64,000 bases of DNA from Pseudomonas salomonii (GTDB taxonomy: Bacteria; Pseudomonadota; Gammaproteobacteria; Pseudomonadales; Pseudomonadaceae). The notes below the pieces were generated by a model that was given only the letters and a program-made list of their open reading frames with translations, did not search any database and was not told the DNA's origin. The stretch spans positions 434,001 through 498,000 of the forward strand of contig NZ_FNOX01000002.1 in NCBI RefSeq assembly GCF_900107155.1, in the 5' to 3' direction. Made by a program: the position numbers and the translations under genes. Positions 7,671 to 16,495 of the stretch are shown piece after piece (position 1 is the first letter of the stretch; each line of letters starts with the position of its first letter).

Positions 7671-9638
7671 ATGCGTCTCTTTCTCTGCGAGAAACCCTCC
7701 CAAGGTCGTGACATCGCCAAGGTTCTCGGAGCCAGCCGACGTGGCGATGGTTGCTTGATCGGACGCGAGACAACCGTCACCTGGTGTATCGGTCACCTGC
7801 TGGAAACGGCCCCACCTGAAGTCTATGGCGATCAGTACAAAACCTGGTCGTTGGATCATCTACCGATCATTCCCGTGCAGTGGAGGGTTGAGGTCAAACC
7901 CAAAACTGTCGCGCAGTTCAAAATCATCAAACAGCTGCTCAGCGAAGCTACCACCGTCGTCATCGCCACCGACGCCGATCGCGAAGGTGAAATGATCGCC
8001 CGCGAGTTACTAGAGCTCTGCAACTATCGTGGTTCTGTTGAGCGCCTCTGGTTATCGGCACTCAACGAGGCGTCGATTCGCAAAGCACTGTCCTCGCTGA
8101 AGTCTAGTCAGGAGACCCTCCCGCTCTATCACTCAGCCCTCGCCCGCAGCCGCGCCGATTGGTTGATTGGTATGAACCTCAGTCGTTTGTTTACCCTCCT
8201 AGGACGGCGGGCGGGCTATGACGGCGTGCTGTCGGTTGGACGCGTCCAAACACCCACTTTGCGCTTGGTAGTTGAACGAGACCGCGCGATTGCCAGCTTC
8301 GTCTCTGTGCCGTACTGGGTGGTGGTTGTGCACCTGTCTTCAATGGGGCAACCCTTCATCGCGTCGTGGATACCGCCAAGCTCAGGACGTGACGAAGCCG
8401 GTCGCTGCCTGCAGCAGGCGCTTGCCAGTCAGACCGTCCAAGCGATTTCTGGCAGCAAGACCGCCACCGTAGTCTCGCTGCAGACTGAGCATTTGCGCGA
8501 AGCGCCACCCCAGCCTTTCGACCTGAGCACACTGCAAGAAGTCTGTTCACGCAAGTTGGGACTCGGCGCTCAGGAAACCCTGAACATCGCCCAAGCCTTG
8601 TATGAAACCCACAAAGCCACCAGCTATCCGCGCAGCGATTGCCGTTATTTGCCAGAGAGCATGTTCAACGAGGTAGCCGCAGTATTCGATGCCCTGCTCA
8701 GAATGGATCCCGCGTTACGCCCAGCGCTCGCAAGCGTCGATCAATCATTGCGCTCACGAGCATGGAATGATGCCAAGATCACCGCTCACCACGCCATCAT
8801 CCCCACCACCGAGCCGGCGAACCTTGGGCGGATGTCTGAACAAGAGCGCCAGGTCTACGAATTGATTCGTAGCCACTACCTCGCGCAATTTTTGCCGCAT
8901 CACGAGTTTGATCGGACCCAGGTTGAACTGGAGTGTGGCGAAGAACGATTAACCGCTGTTGGCAAACAGATCCTGGTTTTGGGCTGGAAAGGCTTACTCT
9001 CCGACAACCCCGAAGACGATAAACCCGGTCAAAAGACCCAGGTGTTGCCCGCCCTACAACAGGGTAGCCAGTGCGCAGTGGACGACGTCGAACTCAAGTC
9101 CATGCGCACCGCCGCTCCCAAACCGCTCACCGAGGGTGATCTGATCAGGGCGATGAAAAATGTGGCCAAGCTGGTCAACGACCCGCGTCTGAAACAGAAA
9201 CTTCGGGACACCACCGGTATCGGCACTGAAGCCACGCGAGCCGGCATCATCAAGGGGTTGATTGATCGGGGTTATTTGTTGAAGAAAAAACGTGCCTTAA
9301 CGGCCTCCGCAGCGGCCCATACCCTGATCGAAGCGGTACCCGCAGCAGTCGCCGATCCGGGTATGACAGCGATCTGGGAGCAGGCTCTGGATGAAATCGA
9401 AGCGGGACGTCTGACCTTGGATGCATTCGTTGCCAAGCAGGCGCACTGGATTACGCAGCTGATCGCGAACTGCGGAGCGCTTACTTTATCGGTACCGATC
9501 GAAGACGTGCCGGCTTGCCCCAATTGCAGTGCCTCAATGCTCAGGCGAAAGGGAAAATCAGGACCGTTCTGGTCATGTTCCTACTACCCGGATTGCAAAG
9601 GCACTGTGCCGATCAGCAAAGGGACGCGTCGTTCATGA
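7671..9638 (+). CDS. topB: DNA topoisomerase III
   Basis: A 655-residue type IA topoisomerase. The N-terminal TOPRIM domain starts RLFLCEKPSQGRDIAKVLG and has DADREGEM at about residues 103-110. SVGRVQTPTL is at about 185. The active-site tyrosine is in ATSYPRSD at about residue 319. GIGTEATRAGII is near 515, and one C-terminal zinc finger with four cysteines (CPNC, then CSYYPDC) is at about 617-640. It decatenates and relaxes DNA by single-strand passage and is a core gene of this ICE class, presumably resolving replication or transfer intermediates. The length is normal. Its translation may be controlled by the hairpin just upstream. Confidence 0.95.
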   Translation: MRLFLCEKPSQGRDIAKVLGASRRGDGCLIGRETTVTWCIGHLLETAPPEVYGDQYKTWSLDHLPIIPVQWRVEVKPKTVAQFKIIKQLLSEATTVVIATDADREGEMIARELLELCNYRGSVERLWLSALNEASIRKALSSLKSSQETLPLYHSALARSRADWLIGMNLSRLFTLLGRRAGYDGVLSVGRVQTPTLRLVVERDRAIASFVSVPYWVVVVHLSSMGQPFIASWIPPSSGRDEAGRCLQQALASQTVQAISGSKTATVVSLQTEHLREAPPQPFDLSTLQEVCSRKLGLGAQETLNIAQALYETHKATSYPRSDCRYLPESMFNEVAAVFDALLRMDPALRPALASVDQSLRSRAWNDAKITAHHAIIPTTEPANLGRMSEQERQVYELIRSHYLAQFLPHHEFDRTQVELECGEERLTAVGKQILVLGWKGLLSDNPEDDKPGQKTQVLPALQQGSQCAVDDVELKSMRTAAPKPLTEGDLIRAMKNVAKLVNDPRLKQKLRDTTGIGTEATRAGIIKGLIDRGYLLKKKRALTASAAAHTLIEAVPAAVADPGMTAIWEQALDEIEAGRLTLDAFVAKQAHWITQLIANCGALTLSVPIEDVPACPNCSASMLRRKGKSGPFWSCSYYPDCKGTVPISKGTRRS

Positions 9639-9675
9639 GGCACCATTGGCGCGCACATGAACCTCGGGGGTGTTG

Positions 9676-9933
9676 TCAGTGCATCATCAACGGCGGCTGG
9701 TCCTTCTCCAAGTCGCCGAGCGGTTGTCCGATTTCACGGGCCAAGGCGATGCCTGTCGCTATCCATATCTGCCCCAGTTCGTTGAACGCTTTCAGGTGAG
9801 CAGGATCTTCGTTAAGCCAAAGAACAAGGCTGTTGCGGTGTTCGGGGTTATCAGGGCAGTCATGGATTTTGATGAACAGCTCCAGTGTTCGATCCCAGAT
9901 CAGGTCCATGACGTTCTCGCGCTGCTCATCCAT
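9676..9933 (-). CDS. Small FecR-N/DUF4880-like protein
   Basis: An 85-residue protein on the minus strand. The central segment WLNEDPAHLKAFNELGQIW is the signature of the DUF4880 helical domain at the N-terminus of FecR-type anti-sigma regulators. Here it stands alone without the periplasmic FecR part or a membrane segment. ATG at 9933 is chosen because GGAGGAAAGG lies about 6-15 bases upstream; an ATG 18 bases earlier is less well placed. It lies alone between topB and the Xre gene, in opposite orientation. Function unknown; it may be a cytoplasmic regulator. Confidence 0.6.
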   Translation of the reverse strand: MDEQRENVMDLIWDRTLELFIKIHDCPDNPEHRNSLVLWLNEDPAHLKAFNELGQIWIATGIALAREIGQPLGDLEKDQPPLMMH

Positions 9934-10141
9934 GCTCAACCTTTCCTCCATTTGGTCCTATCGAACCGCTCAGTCTCACTGGTCACTACGGGCTCTGTTC
10001 CTGGAGGAACAGACGTCACGTCGCGACAAACAGCTATTTCAGTCAATATAGCAACCATATAAGTCGATACTCAACCGTTAAGGATGTTCATGTCAACGGG
10101 TCTTTGCTCAACCATTCGGGTTGAATTGGAGAACTGATCAC

Positions 10142-10483
10142 TTGGCACATAAACATCCAACCCAAGCCCAAATCGGGCGCATGATCGCGAAACACCGCAC
10201 TCAGCGTAATCTGACCCAGGAAGAGGTGGCTGAACGCCTGGGGATCGGCAGCGAAGCCATTTCCCGCCTTGAGCGCGGTGTGGTGGAGCTTTCCGTGGTC
10301 AAGCTGATGCAACTGGCGGACATCTTCGACTGCCGGATGGATGAACTGCTGACGGAGTCGAGCAGTCGCCCCAACGACCAGGGCCAGATGATCGCGGGCC
10401 TGCTGAGCGGCCTGCAAGAAAGCGACCGTGCCTTTATCCTGACGACCGTCGAACAGCTGGCCGCTCATCTCAGTAGCAAATAA
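10142..10483 (+). CDS. Xre-family transcriptional regulator
   Basis: A 113-residue protein with an N-terminal HTH_3/Cro-type domain (about residues 8-65: IGRMIAKHRTQRNLTQEEVA, then GIGSEAISRLERGVVELSVV). The C-terminal helix region is LLSGLQESDRAFILTTVEQL. A start at TTG 10142 is preferred because GGAG precedes it by about 10 bases; a TTG at 10121 would be longer and has no good ribosome-binding site. Proteins like this at this position are likely ICE regulators, but the target is unknown. It is the last backbone gene before the cargo. Confidence 0.8.
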   Translation: MAHKHPTQAQIGRMIAKHRTQRNLTQEEVAERLGIGSEAISRLERGVVELSVVKLMQLADIFDCRMDELLTESSSRPNDQGQMIAGLLSGLQESDRAFILTTVEQLAAHLSSK

Positions 10484-10549
10484 CCTCTTAGCACACTGGC
10501 TTGACGTCCTCCCACCCCCTCTGCTGTAGTGCCTCAGGATCATCGCTTA

Positions 10550-10950
10550 CGGCGACCCAAGACCGATTCGCTCCGGGCAGCTCGGTCGGACTCCTAGAGT
10601 TCGGGGCCTTCTCTTCTGCGGAATTTCATTCCCGCTTTGTGCTCGACCGGATCAATGTGGCGGATGACCACTGTTGCCTCTGCCAGGTAGCAGCGGTCAT
10701 CCGCTACGGCGATCGCATTCAGTCCCGGAGCCCGCCGGGGAAACACTGGGCACCCTTTGTGCGCGGATGCGTGCCAGCATGTTCCGACCCAGGCCACGAC
10801 AAGGGTTGGTTGGCGGATCAGGGCGCAGTTAAATCAAGTTTTGCGAGAAGCTTGTCGACTGCGTCAGACCGCCTAAGGTGGCTTTTCTCTTCCTCGCCTG
10901 GCGCCCCACCAGGCCCCCTCTTCATTTTTTCATTTCTTAATTCCACTGAC
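10550..10950. repeat. 400-bp direct repeat, copy 1
   Basis: About 400 bp that recur at 18370-18772 in the same orientation with roughly 85-90% identity by eye. The most notable part is an imperfect palindrome at 10660-10704 (arms GCGGATGACC / GGTCATCCGC, extended inward by CTG and TGCCT pairs). The copy ends in the T-rich run before TTCTTAATTCC. Reading frames are open but are not conserved as protein between copies (copy 2 has a stop after SLSTA). I read it as noncoding: either a leader RNA or an element end. The two copies flank about 7.4 kb of cargo. Confidence 0.65.
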
Positions 10951-10982
10951 TGCCACCGTATTCCGGCCATTAAAAAATGGCC
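10933..10982. repeat. Backbone leader duplication at the left cargo edge
   Basis: The 45 bases from TTTCTTAATTCC through CACCGTATTCCGGCC are repeated at 31493-31538, the right edge of the cargo, in the same orientation. Here they run into the palindrome GGCCATT-AAAA-AATGGCC (10965-10982). The pair suggests that the 20-kb cargo lies between duplicated pieces of one ancestral leader. Confidence 0.55.
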
Positions 10983-11286
10983 TGTATCAAGCGTTCTGAT
11001 TGAATGCAGATCGCATCAGAAGCCTATACAGGGCAACGGTTAGACCGGATGGAGGTTTTTTTCAGGACTTCCGACTCTATGGCCTAGGAGTCCATAAGAG
11101 CATCGCGGCAGCAAACCTCATCGCGCCATGGCGAGCGATAAGGCGACCGTTCAAGGATTATCTCATCCTCTCCTTGCCGCAGAAATTAAACGCGCAGCCC
11201 TTGAGCCGCGCGTTCGCCATGCGGTGACCGATAGTAGTAACAGGCTTCGTCAGCGCGGTTTCGGAGCTGGCCCCCGTGGCATCGAC
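10983..11286. other. Non-coding cargo junction, no gene recognised
   Basis: About 300 bases with no convincing gene. It contains degenerate sequence between the leader duplication and the relic of the DUF2274 gene on the minus strand. The last conserved DUF2274 residues lie near 11290, and the minus-strand frame beyond that point is unrelated, marking a recombination junction. Confidence 0.5.
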
Positions 11287-11424
11287 CGCTTCGCCGTAGG
11301 TCTACGCGTGCAGCGCGGCATAGCGGTCGAGGTTGGCCTTGAGCGTGACCGGACATCCGAACGTAAGCTTGATGTTCTCGGTTTTCGGCAATGGCCCCAG
11401 CCGCAGCTTCTTGGTCGCGCTCAT
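11287..11424 (-). pseudogene. DUF2274 gene relic (Tn4371-like ICE)
   Basis: The minus strand reads MSATKKLRLGPLPKTENIKL, continues LTFGCPVTLKANLDRYAALHA, then an in-frame TAG where family members have Gln, then TYGEAVDA. This is the start of the DUF2274 protein encoded after trbI in Tn4371-like ICEs and IncP-type trb operons. The gene is broken by the stop and cut off after about 48 codons. Its ATG overlaps the trbI stop (ATGA), the ancestral gene order. It is a fossil of a second conjugative element unrelated to the host ICE. Confidence 0.75.
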
Positions 11425-11835
11425 TGTGAAGTCACACGGTAGAAGAACAACGACTGATACGGTCGAATCACCAGATCCCGGTTGACGATGATGCTTACCG
11501 GCAGGCCGGACCGCTCGGTCAGCGTCGGCTGGATGTTGAGGTTGCGGCGTGTGAACTCCCGGCCAACCTGATTGGCCGTGTCCTGCGCGCTATCCCAGAA
11601 CGCGATGACGGTATTGCCATTGACATTGCCTTGTTTCGAGACTGCCAGCTCGGAGCCTACGCCCAATATGGTGGACAGCGCGGCACCCGCTAGGATGCGT
11701 CCCCAGTGCCAATCGACGCCATCCTCCAGGCCGGCATAGCCGGCCGGATCGGGACCGGCTAGTTTGTCCCGCGTGAGTGAAGACGTGTCCGGCAGGATGA
11801 TGCGGTTCCACACGACCTGCACGCGGCTCGCCGAC
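11421..11835 (-). pseudogene. trbI: trbI 3' fragment (Tn4371/IncP-type conjugation)
   Basis: About 138 codons of the TrbI/VirB10 C-terminal domain on the minus strand: RVQVVWNRIILPDTSSLTRD, DPAGYAGLEDGVDWHWGRIL, AALSTILGVGSELA, TRRNLNIQPTLTERSGLPV and VNRDLVIRPYQSLFFYR. TrbI is the bridge protein of P-type T4SS channels. The N-terminal two thirds are missing. Upstream of about 11835 the frame switches to an unrelated LysR fragment, so a deletion or recombination fused the two. It shows the cargo passed through, or captured part of, a Tn4371-like ICE. Confidence 0.85.
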
Positions 11836-12294
11836 TTCATCGGCACGTGCAAAGCCCGCATCGTACAGGTCGCCGTGCAGCCCTTTGATCTGCTGCGACA
11901 GCGGCACCTCGAAGAAGCGGATTTCGACCTCGGGTTCTTCCTGCCGACAAAGCGCCAGCAAAGCCGGAAGTCGCGAGGGCGTGATGCCGTCGGACAGGGC
12001 AATGCGCGATCGACTATGGAAGCCGTTGGCTGCGGCCTTCACGCTGTCACGGGCTTGCTGCAAGACAGAGAAGACACGCGGCACATGCTCAATAAAAAGC
12101 TTGCCCGCAAACGTCAGGCGTGTGCTGCGTGTTGTGCGTGCGAACAGCACCACGCCCAGTTCTTCTTAGAGCTCTTTGATGGCCCGAGACAGCGGCGATT
12201 GCTCAATGTGCAGTTGCTCCGCCGCACGGGCGAAGTGGAATTCTTCGGCTCCGGCCAGGAAGCAGCGAAGATGCCGAAGATGCCGAAGATCCAT
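11836..12294 (-). pseudogene. LysR-type regulator, nonsense-mutated and truncated
   Basis: The minus strand from ATG 12294 reads [20 protein letters not shown], then [22 protein letters not shown], the LysR HTH. An in-frame TAA (12168-12166) replaces a probable Glu codon. The frame then continues as EELGVVLFARTTRSTRLTFAG and the start of the effector domain (SRIALSDGITPSRLPALLAL) until about 11836, where trbI sequence begins. The repeated CATCTTCGG near the start looks like a small duplication. Both lesions make it non-functional. It starts 8 bases after the MFS stop on the same strand. Confidence 0.8.
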
Positions 12295-12301
12295 CGTTCA
12301 C

Positions 12302-13495
12302 CTATCTATGAGTTCTTGCGCCCAGGAACGTTGGACGCCGCATCTGCCAGAGCATCCAGACGATCCCCAGGCCCACGGCAACCGCACCGACCCAGGCCGT
12401 GCTGGTCAGACCCATCGCTTCCAGGCTGGCCCCGCCTAGCAGCGAACCCAACGCGATGCCGCCATTGAAGCCGGCGATGTTCAGCCCAGCCGCCACCGCT
12501 GGCGCCTGCGGCGCGTGGATGTGCGACAACCCGATCACCCGCGCCTGCAAGGCCGGCACCGCCGCATAGGTCAGCGCACCCAGCAGGCCCGTCAGCAACA
12601 CCATCAACGGCAACGATGGTGCCGATGCCCATATCGCCAACAGCACGACGGCCAGGCCGACGAGCACAGTCATCACCGCAAAGTCGGCACCCTTGCGGTC
12701 GGTCAGCCGCCCGCCCCACACATTGCCAATGGCGGCCATCACGCCGTAGCCCAGCATCAAAAGGCTCGCCATGCTTTCACTCACGTTCGTCACTTGCAGC
12801 AGGATCGGCGAAATGTAGGTGTAGAGCGCGAAGGACCCCGCATACGCCAAGACGGTGATACCGGCTCCGGCCAGCAGACGCTGATTGAACATGGCTTTCA
12901 GGCCATCCATCGCATTGGCCTGCGCCGAGGCATCGTTGCGATCTGTCGGCATCAGGGCTAGCAAGCCGACGAATCCAATGGCACCACTTGCGGCCACTGC
13001 CATGAAGATGACCTGCCAGCTCCACACGCTGCCCAGGTAGGTGCCGAGCGGTACGCCCAGCGCCAGTGCCAGCGTCAGGCCGCCGAACACCACGGCCACC
13101 GCCGCACCGGCGCGATGTCGGCCCGCCAATTGGGTTGCCACGCTGGATGCTACGGCGAGAAATACCCCATGTCCCAGGCCGGCGGCGAAGCGGGCCAGCA
13201 ACATGGGTGTCAGTGCATCGGATAGACTGACTACAGCGTTGCCCAACGTGAACAGACCCATCGCCACCAGCAGCAGCCGCTTGCGCGGCCAGCGGGTTGC
13301 CAGCGCGGTCAGGCCTGGTGCACCAATCACCGCACCCAGCGCGTAGGCCGTAACCGCCGCGCCAACCTGGCTGACGCTGGCATGCAGATCAGCGGAAATA
13401 GTGGACACCAGGCCGATGGTGACGAACTCGGTAAAGCCCAGGGCGAACGCGCAAAGCGCGAAGACGTAGATGACGAAAGGCATACGTGGATTCAT
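12302..13495 (-). CDS. MFS transporter, DHA1/AraJ-like
   Basis: A 397-residue inner-membrane transporter with 12 predicted hydrophobic segments. The first is VIYVFALCAFALGFTEF, and the A-like motif between TM2 and TM3 reads GAPGLTALATRWPRKRLLL. This resembles the arabinose-efflux/chloramphenicol-resistance DHA1 group (AraJ, YdhP), which exports small molecules using the proton gradient. It lies 3 bases downstream of the DJ-1 gene on the same strand, so the two form an operon divergent from the LysR gene at 14354. The substrate is unknown. The gene appears intact. Confidence 0.85.
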   Translation of the reverse strand: MNPRMPFVIYVFALCAFALGFTEFVTIGLVSTISADLHASVSQVGAAVTAYALGAVIGAPGLTALATRWPRKRLLLVAMGLFTLGNAVVSLSDALTPMLLARFAAGLGHGVFLAVASSVATQLAGRHRAGAAVAVVFGGLTLALALGVPLGTYLGSVWSWQVIFMAVAASGAIGFVGLLALMPTDRNDASAQANAMDGLKAMFNQRLLAGAGITVLAYAGSFALYTYISPILLQVTNVSESMASLLMLGYGVMAAIGNVWGGRLTDRKGADFAVMTVLVGLAVVLLAIWASAPSLPLMVLLTGLLGALTYAAVPALQARVIGLSHIHAPQAPAVAAGLNIAGFNGGIALGSLLGGASLEAMGLTSTAWVGAVAVGLGIVWMLWQMRRPTFLGARTHR

Positions 13496-13498
13496 GGT

Positions 13499-14209
13499 TC
13501 AGGCTCGCTTCTCGGCTATCACCGCTAATAAGGGCAGCATCGCTTCCGCGACGCCCTTGGCCGAGGCCGAGGCCGGGTTCTGCCCCGTCACCAGGCGCTC
13601 GCTCGTCACTACCTGCGCCTGGAAATTCGCCGCAGGCACATGCCGGGCGCCACGCTCCTGCCAAGCATCGGCCAGCAGGAAGGGCACCGTGTCGTACAGG
13701 CCGACCGCACGCTCCTCCTCGTTGGTGAAGGCCGACACGTCCTTACCCGTTACCAGATAGCCGCCATCGGACAACTTGAGGTTTACCAGCCCAGCCGGCC
13801 CGTGGCACACCGCCGCGACCACGCCGCCACGCTCGTAGATGAACGCCGCAATGGCCGCCAGTTCGGCGTTGTCCGGGAACTCCCACATCGTCGCGTGGCC
13901 GCCGGCGTAGAAGATCGCGGCGTAGGCATCGGGATCGACCTGCGTGGGTGCCATGGTGTTCTCGGTGGCGCTTCTTAGCGTCGCATCGTTCCAGAACGCG
14001 GCATTGATCGGATCGTCCAAATCGAGTCCATCGACGTGCGTCTTGCCGCCCTTGGGGCTGACGAAATCGACCGCATGACCGGCGTCTGCCAGCACCCGAT
14101 GCGGATGCGTGACCTCGGACAGATAGAAACCGCTGGGCGCGGTATCGGCGGCGCCGGCCGGCCCGTTGCGCTCGTGGCTGGCCAGGACGAAAAGAATACG
14201 TTGGGTCAT
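13499..14209 (-). CDS. DJ-1/PfpI family protein
   Basis: A 236-residue class I glutamine-amidotransferase-like protein. The nucleophile elbow is VVAAVCHGPAGLVNLK (Cys about residue 130), the upstream motif is AIFYAGGHATMWEFPDN, and Glu in FVLASHERNG is near the start. Such proteins act as glyoxalase III/deglycase, chaperone or stress proteins (HchA, YajL, PfpI). ATG 14209 begins MTQRILFVLASHE; upstream in-frame residues to 14362 overlap the divergent LysR promoter and are rejected. Operon with the MFS gene; probably controlled by the divergent LysR regulator. Confidence 0.87.
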   Translation of the reverse strand: MTQRILFVLASHERNGPAGAADTAPSGFYLSEVTHPHRVLADAGHAVDFVSPKGGKTHVDGLDLDDPINAAFWNDATLRSATENTMAPTQVDPDAYAAIFYAGGHATMWEFPDNAELAAIAAFIYERGGVVAAVCHGPAGLVNLKLSDGGYLVTGKDVSAFTNEEERAVGLYDTVPFLLADAWQERGARHVPAANFQAQVVTSERLVTGQNPASASAKGVAEAMLPLLAVIAEKRA

Positions 14210-14353
14210 CAGAAGCCCCTGCAGCGAATCGAGCACACCACCGGACACCTCCAACGGAGGCATGCGTGTTGCAGCGTGGGAAGTTGGTATCCTCATTCTG
14301 GTGAATCCGGTATATCGTTTAAATGACCAAAATAGACAAACACTTTCCCCGGA

Positions 14354-15271
14354 ATGACCCAAATGGCCCTGCGCAATCTTGATGACCTAGCGGTGTTCGT
14401 GCATGTTGTGGAGCGCCACAGTTTTTCCGCCGCCGCACGCGACCTGCACCTCGCGCCTAAGACGGTCAGCAAGCAGATCGCCCGGCTGGAACAAGCGTTG
14501 GGCACCACGCTGTTCGAGCGCAACACCCGTAACTTGCGCATCACCAGCGAAGGCCGCGCCATCGCCGAGCGCGCACAGGTGGCCCTGGCTGTGCTGGAAG
14601 AAGTGCAGGAACTGGCGACCGGCGGCAGCCAGGAACTGAGCGGCACTATCCGCCTGACCGCGCCCACGCCGTTCGGGCGCAAGTTCGTGGCCCCGGCTAT
14701 CCACGATTTCTGCCGCCTGCATCCCAGGGTCGGTTTCGACCTGCGCCTGTCCGATCAAGTGCAGGATCTGTATTGCGGCGACCTCGACCTGGCGATCCGC
14801 ATGGGCGAGTTGGCCGATTCGCGCCTGGTGGCGCGGCGCGTGGCCGAAAACCGGCGCATTCTGGCAGCGTCTCCCGCCTACCTGAAAGCGCATGGCAGTC
14901 CCGCGCAGCCGGAAGAACTGGAACGGCACAACTGCCTGGTGTTCGCCTATCCGGGCCTGCTGCAAAGCACCTGGCCGCTGCGCAAGGGCCGCCGGGAGAC
15001 GCCTGTCGCGGTCAGCGGTACGCTGTGCAGCGACAACGGCGACGTGCTACATGCGTGGTGCGTGGCCGGGCTGGGCATCTCGCTGCGCGAGACCTGGGAC
15101 ATTCACGAGGAACTACGCGACGGGAGGCTGGTGCGCGTGTTGCCTGAATGGGAAGCCACACCCTCGAAGATCAGCATCGTGCGGGCGCGGCGCGAACCAG
15201 TGCCGCGCCGGCTGACGGCGTTCAGCGATTTTCTGTTCGACCGCTGGCAGGAGGCGCCGTGGGATCAATGA
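14354..15271 (+). CDS. LysR-type regulator, divergent from DJ-1/MFS operon
   Basis: A 305-residue LysR regulator. The N-terminal HTH is at about residues 9-65 (LDDLAVFVHVVERHSFSAAA; LAPKTVSKQIARLEQALGTT). The effector-binding domain (about 92-300) carries SGTIRLTAPTPFGRKFVAP, typical of the CrgA/AaeR/DmlR subgroup. It is divergently transcribed from the DJ-1/MFS pair with 144 bases between the two starts, the usual LysR arrangement. Its 3' end overlaps, antisense, the overlong tail of the MBL gene, so a rearrangement occurred just after its stop. ATG 14354 or 14363 could be the start. Confidence 0.88.
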   Translation: MTQMALRNLDDLAVFVHVVERHSFSAAARDLHLAPKTVSKQIARLEQALGTTLFERNTRNLRITSEGRAIAERAQVALAVLEEVQELATGGSQELSGTIRLTAPTPFGRKFVAPAIHDFCRLHPRVGFDLRLSDQVQDLYCGDLDLAIRMGELADSRLVARRVAENRRILAASPAYLKAHGSPAQPEELERHNCLVFAYPGLLQSTWPLRKGRRETPVAVSGTLCSDNGDVLHAWCVAGLGISLRETWDIHEELRDGRLVRVLPEWEATPSKISIVRARREPVPRRLTAFSDFLFDRWQEAPWDQ

Positions 15272-16147
15272 CCTCATTCGCCGCAGCCGACGCATCTCGA
15301 ACAGCCGGTAAGTTTCGTAGGAAATTTTGTAGGTTTTGCCTAGCCGCTCGACATGTGCAAAACCGAGTTCGCCAAGGTGCATACCAGCGATAAGAATCTT
15401 ATCCGAGCTAACAACATTCAATAGTTTGGATCGTGTTTCGGCGGAAAGAAGCGGATCTTGGTCGAATGCAATGGTTACGTCGGGACGAGCAATCTGAATT
15501 TGGGGGAAATGAACGATATCCCCCCAAACCAGCAGACTACGACCATTGGAATCGAGACGATAACCGGAATGTCCTGCGGTATGCCCCGGAAGGGGCATCG
15601 CACTAATGCCAGGGAGAACTTCGCTATCAGTAAACAGGCGCGTCTTCTCCCGATACTGATCGAACACCTTCCGAGCAAACAGGAAGTTGCCACGAGCACG
15701 TTCACTCGCTCGACTGAGATTGCCATCGTCCTCCCAGAAAGAAACCTCACGCTGGTGGACGACTAGCTCTGCATCGGGAAAGGCTGCTTCCCCTGAAGAG
15801 TCAAGCAACCCCCCAACATGGTCGGGATGTGCATGGGTCAGAAGAATGGTGTCAATGTCAGCGGGTTGCACGCCAGCACGCGCGAGATTCGCCTTTAGCT
15901 TGCCGCCCCACTGCTTGAAACCACCAGCCCCCGCATCAATGAGGATCGTGCGGCCCATTCCACGCACCAGGTAACAGTTGATGTGGATCGAGAATGGATC
16001 GCTTACACCTGCGTCCTGCTGCAACTTGGACGCCTGCGCAGGATCGATATTGGAGAGAAGATCTAGACTTGCGCAAAGGTATCCGTCACTGATGGCCGTA
16101 ATAGAAAACTCGCCGATCTGCTGGCCCGGAAATTTCATGTCGTTCAT
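15113..16147 (-). CDS. Metallo-beta-lactamase-fold hydrolase with run-on C-terminus
   Basis: A 344-residue open frame. The MBL fold spans about residues 1-280: SIHINCYLVRGMGRTILIDAG, the zinc motif THAHPDHVGG, PLPGHTAGHSGYRL and VWGDIVHFPQ. This resembles lactonase/glyoxalase-type MBL hydrolases. Relatives normally end near HVERLGKTYKISYE. Here the frame continues about 65 more residues (MRRLRRMRSLIPRRLLPAVE...) antisense to the convergent LysR gene, so the native stop was probably lost when the segments were joined near 15280. AAGGAGG precedes ATG 16147. Operon with the tautomerase and EthD-like genes. Confidence 0.8.
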   Translation of the reverse strand: MNDMKFPGQQIGEFSITAISDGYLCASLDLLSNIDPAQASKLQQDAGVSDPFSIHINCYLVRGMGRTILIDAGAGGFKQWGGKLKANLARAGVQPADIDTILLTHAHPDHVGGLLDSSGEAAFPDAELVVHQREVSFWEDDGNLSRASERARGNFLFARKVFDQYREKTRLFTDSEVLPGISAMPLPGHTAGHSGYRLDSNGRSLLVWGDIVHFPQIQIARPDVTIAFDQDPLLSAETRSKLLNVVSSDKILIAGMHLGELGFAHVERLGKTYKISYETYRLFEMRRLRRMRSLIPRRLLPAVEQKIAERRQPARHWFAPRPHDADLRGCGFPFRQHAHQPPVA

Positions 16148-16168
16148 TGCGGCCCTCCTTGCGGGTCA

Positions 16169-16495
16169 TCAGTTCCGCGCGTAGATGGTATCGGCTGGAT
16201 AGCCAAAGCAACGAATGCGCGCCGTTAGCCCCGCATGGCGTTTTATTGCCTCATCCAGTCGCGCCATGAAATCGTCCATGACCGATGGCGTTCTAAACGG
16301 TTCGAGGCGGTACTTGATTTCCGCGTAAGCAGGATGCCCACGCCCCTGGCGGGCAGCGACGTAGATGACATGCACGTTGTCCAGCGCCGCCTGAAGGACG
16401 TCCGTGCAAAGTCGAGTGCATCGTTCGGTGAGTTCCGCCAGATTTGCGTCGGGTGGCATCTCGTCCGCCTGGATGAAGATCGTCAGGTTAGGCAT
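16169..16495 (-). CDS. Tautomerase-superfamily protein (4-OT/MIF-like)
   Basis: A 108-residue protein that starts MPNLTIFIQADEMP; the catalytic Pro-1 after Met removal is the hallmark of the tautomerase superfamily. Length and pattern (AELTERCTRLCTDVLQAALD; VHVIYVAARQGRGHPAYAEI) fit a tautomerase-like enzyme of aromatic or amino-acid catabolism. ATG 16495 is chosen because the Pro follows it directly. It overlaps the end of the upstream gene (16488-17048) by 8 bases and precedes the MBL gene, so the three form a minus-strand operon divergent from the LysR at 17205. Substrate unknown. Confidence 0.75.
   Translation of the reverse strand: MPNLTIFIQADEMPPDANLAELTERCTRLCTDVLQAALDNVHVIYVAARQGRGHPAYAEIKYRLEPFRTPSVMDDFMARLDEAIKRHAGLTARIRCFGYPADTIYARN

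Noticed and set aside
10501-11043. A 180-codon plus-strand frame across the 400-bp repeat
   Set aside because: The second repeat copy has stops and frame changes within the same region, so the similarity is at DNA/RNA level. The last part (FLNSTDCHRIPAIKK) is kept only as a low-confidence peptide.
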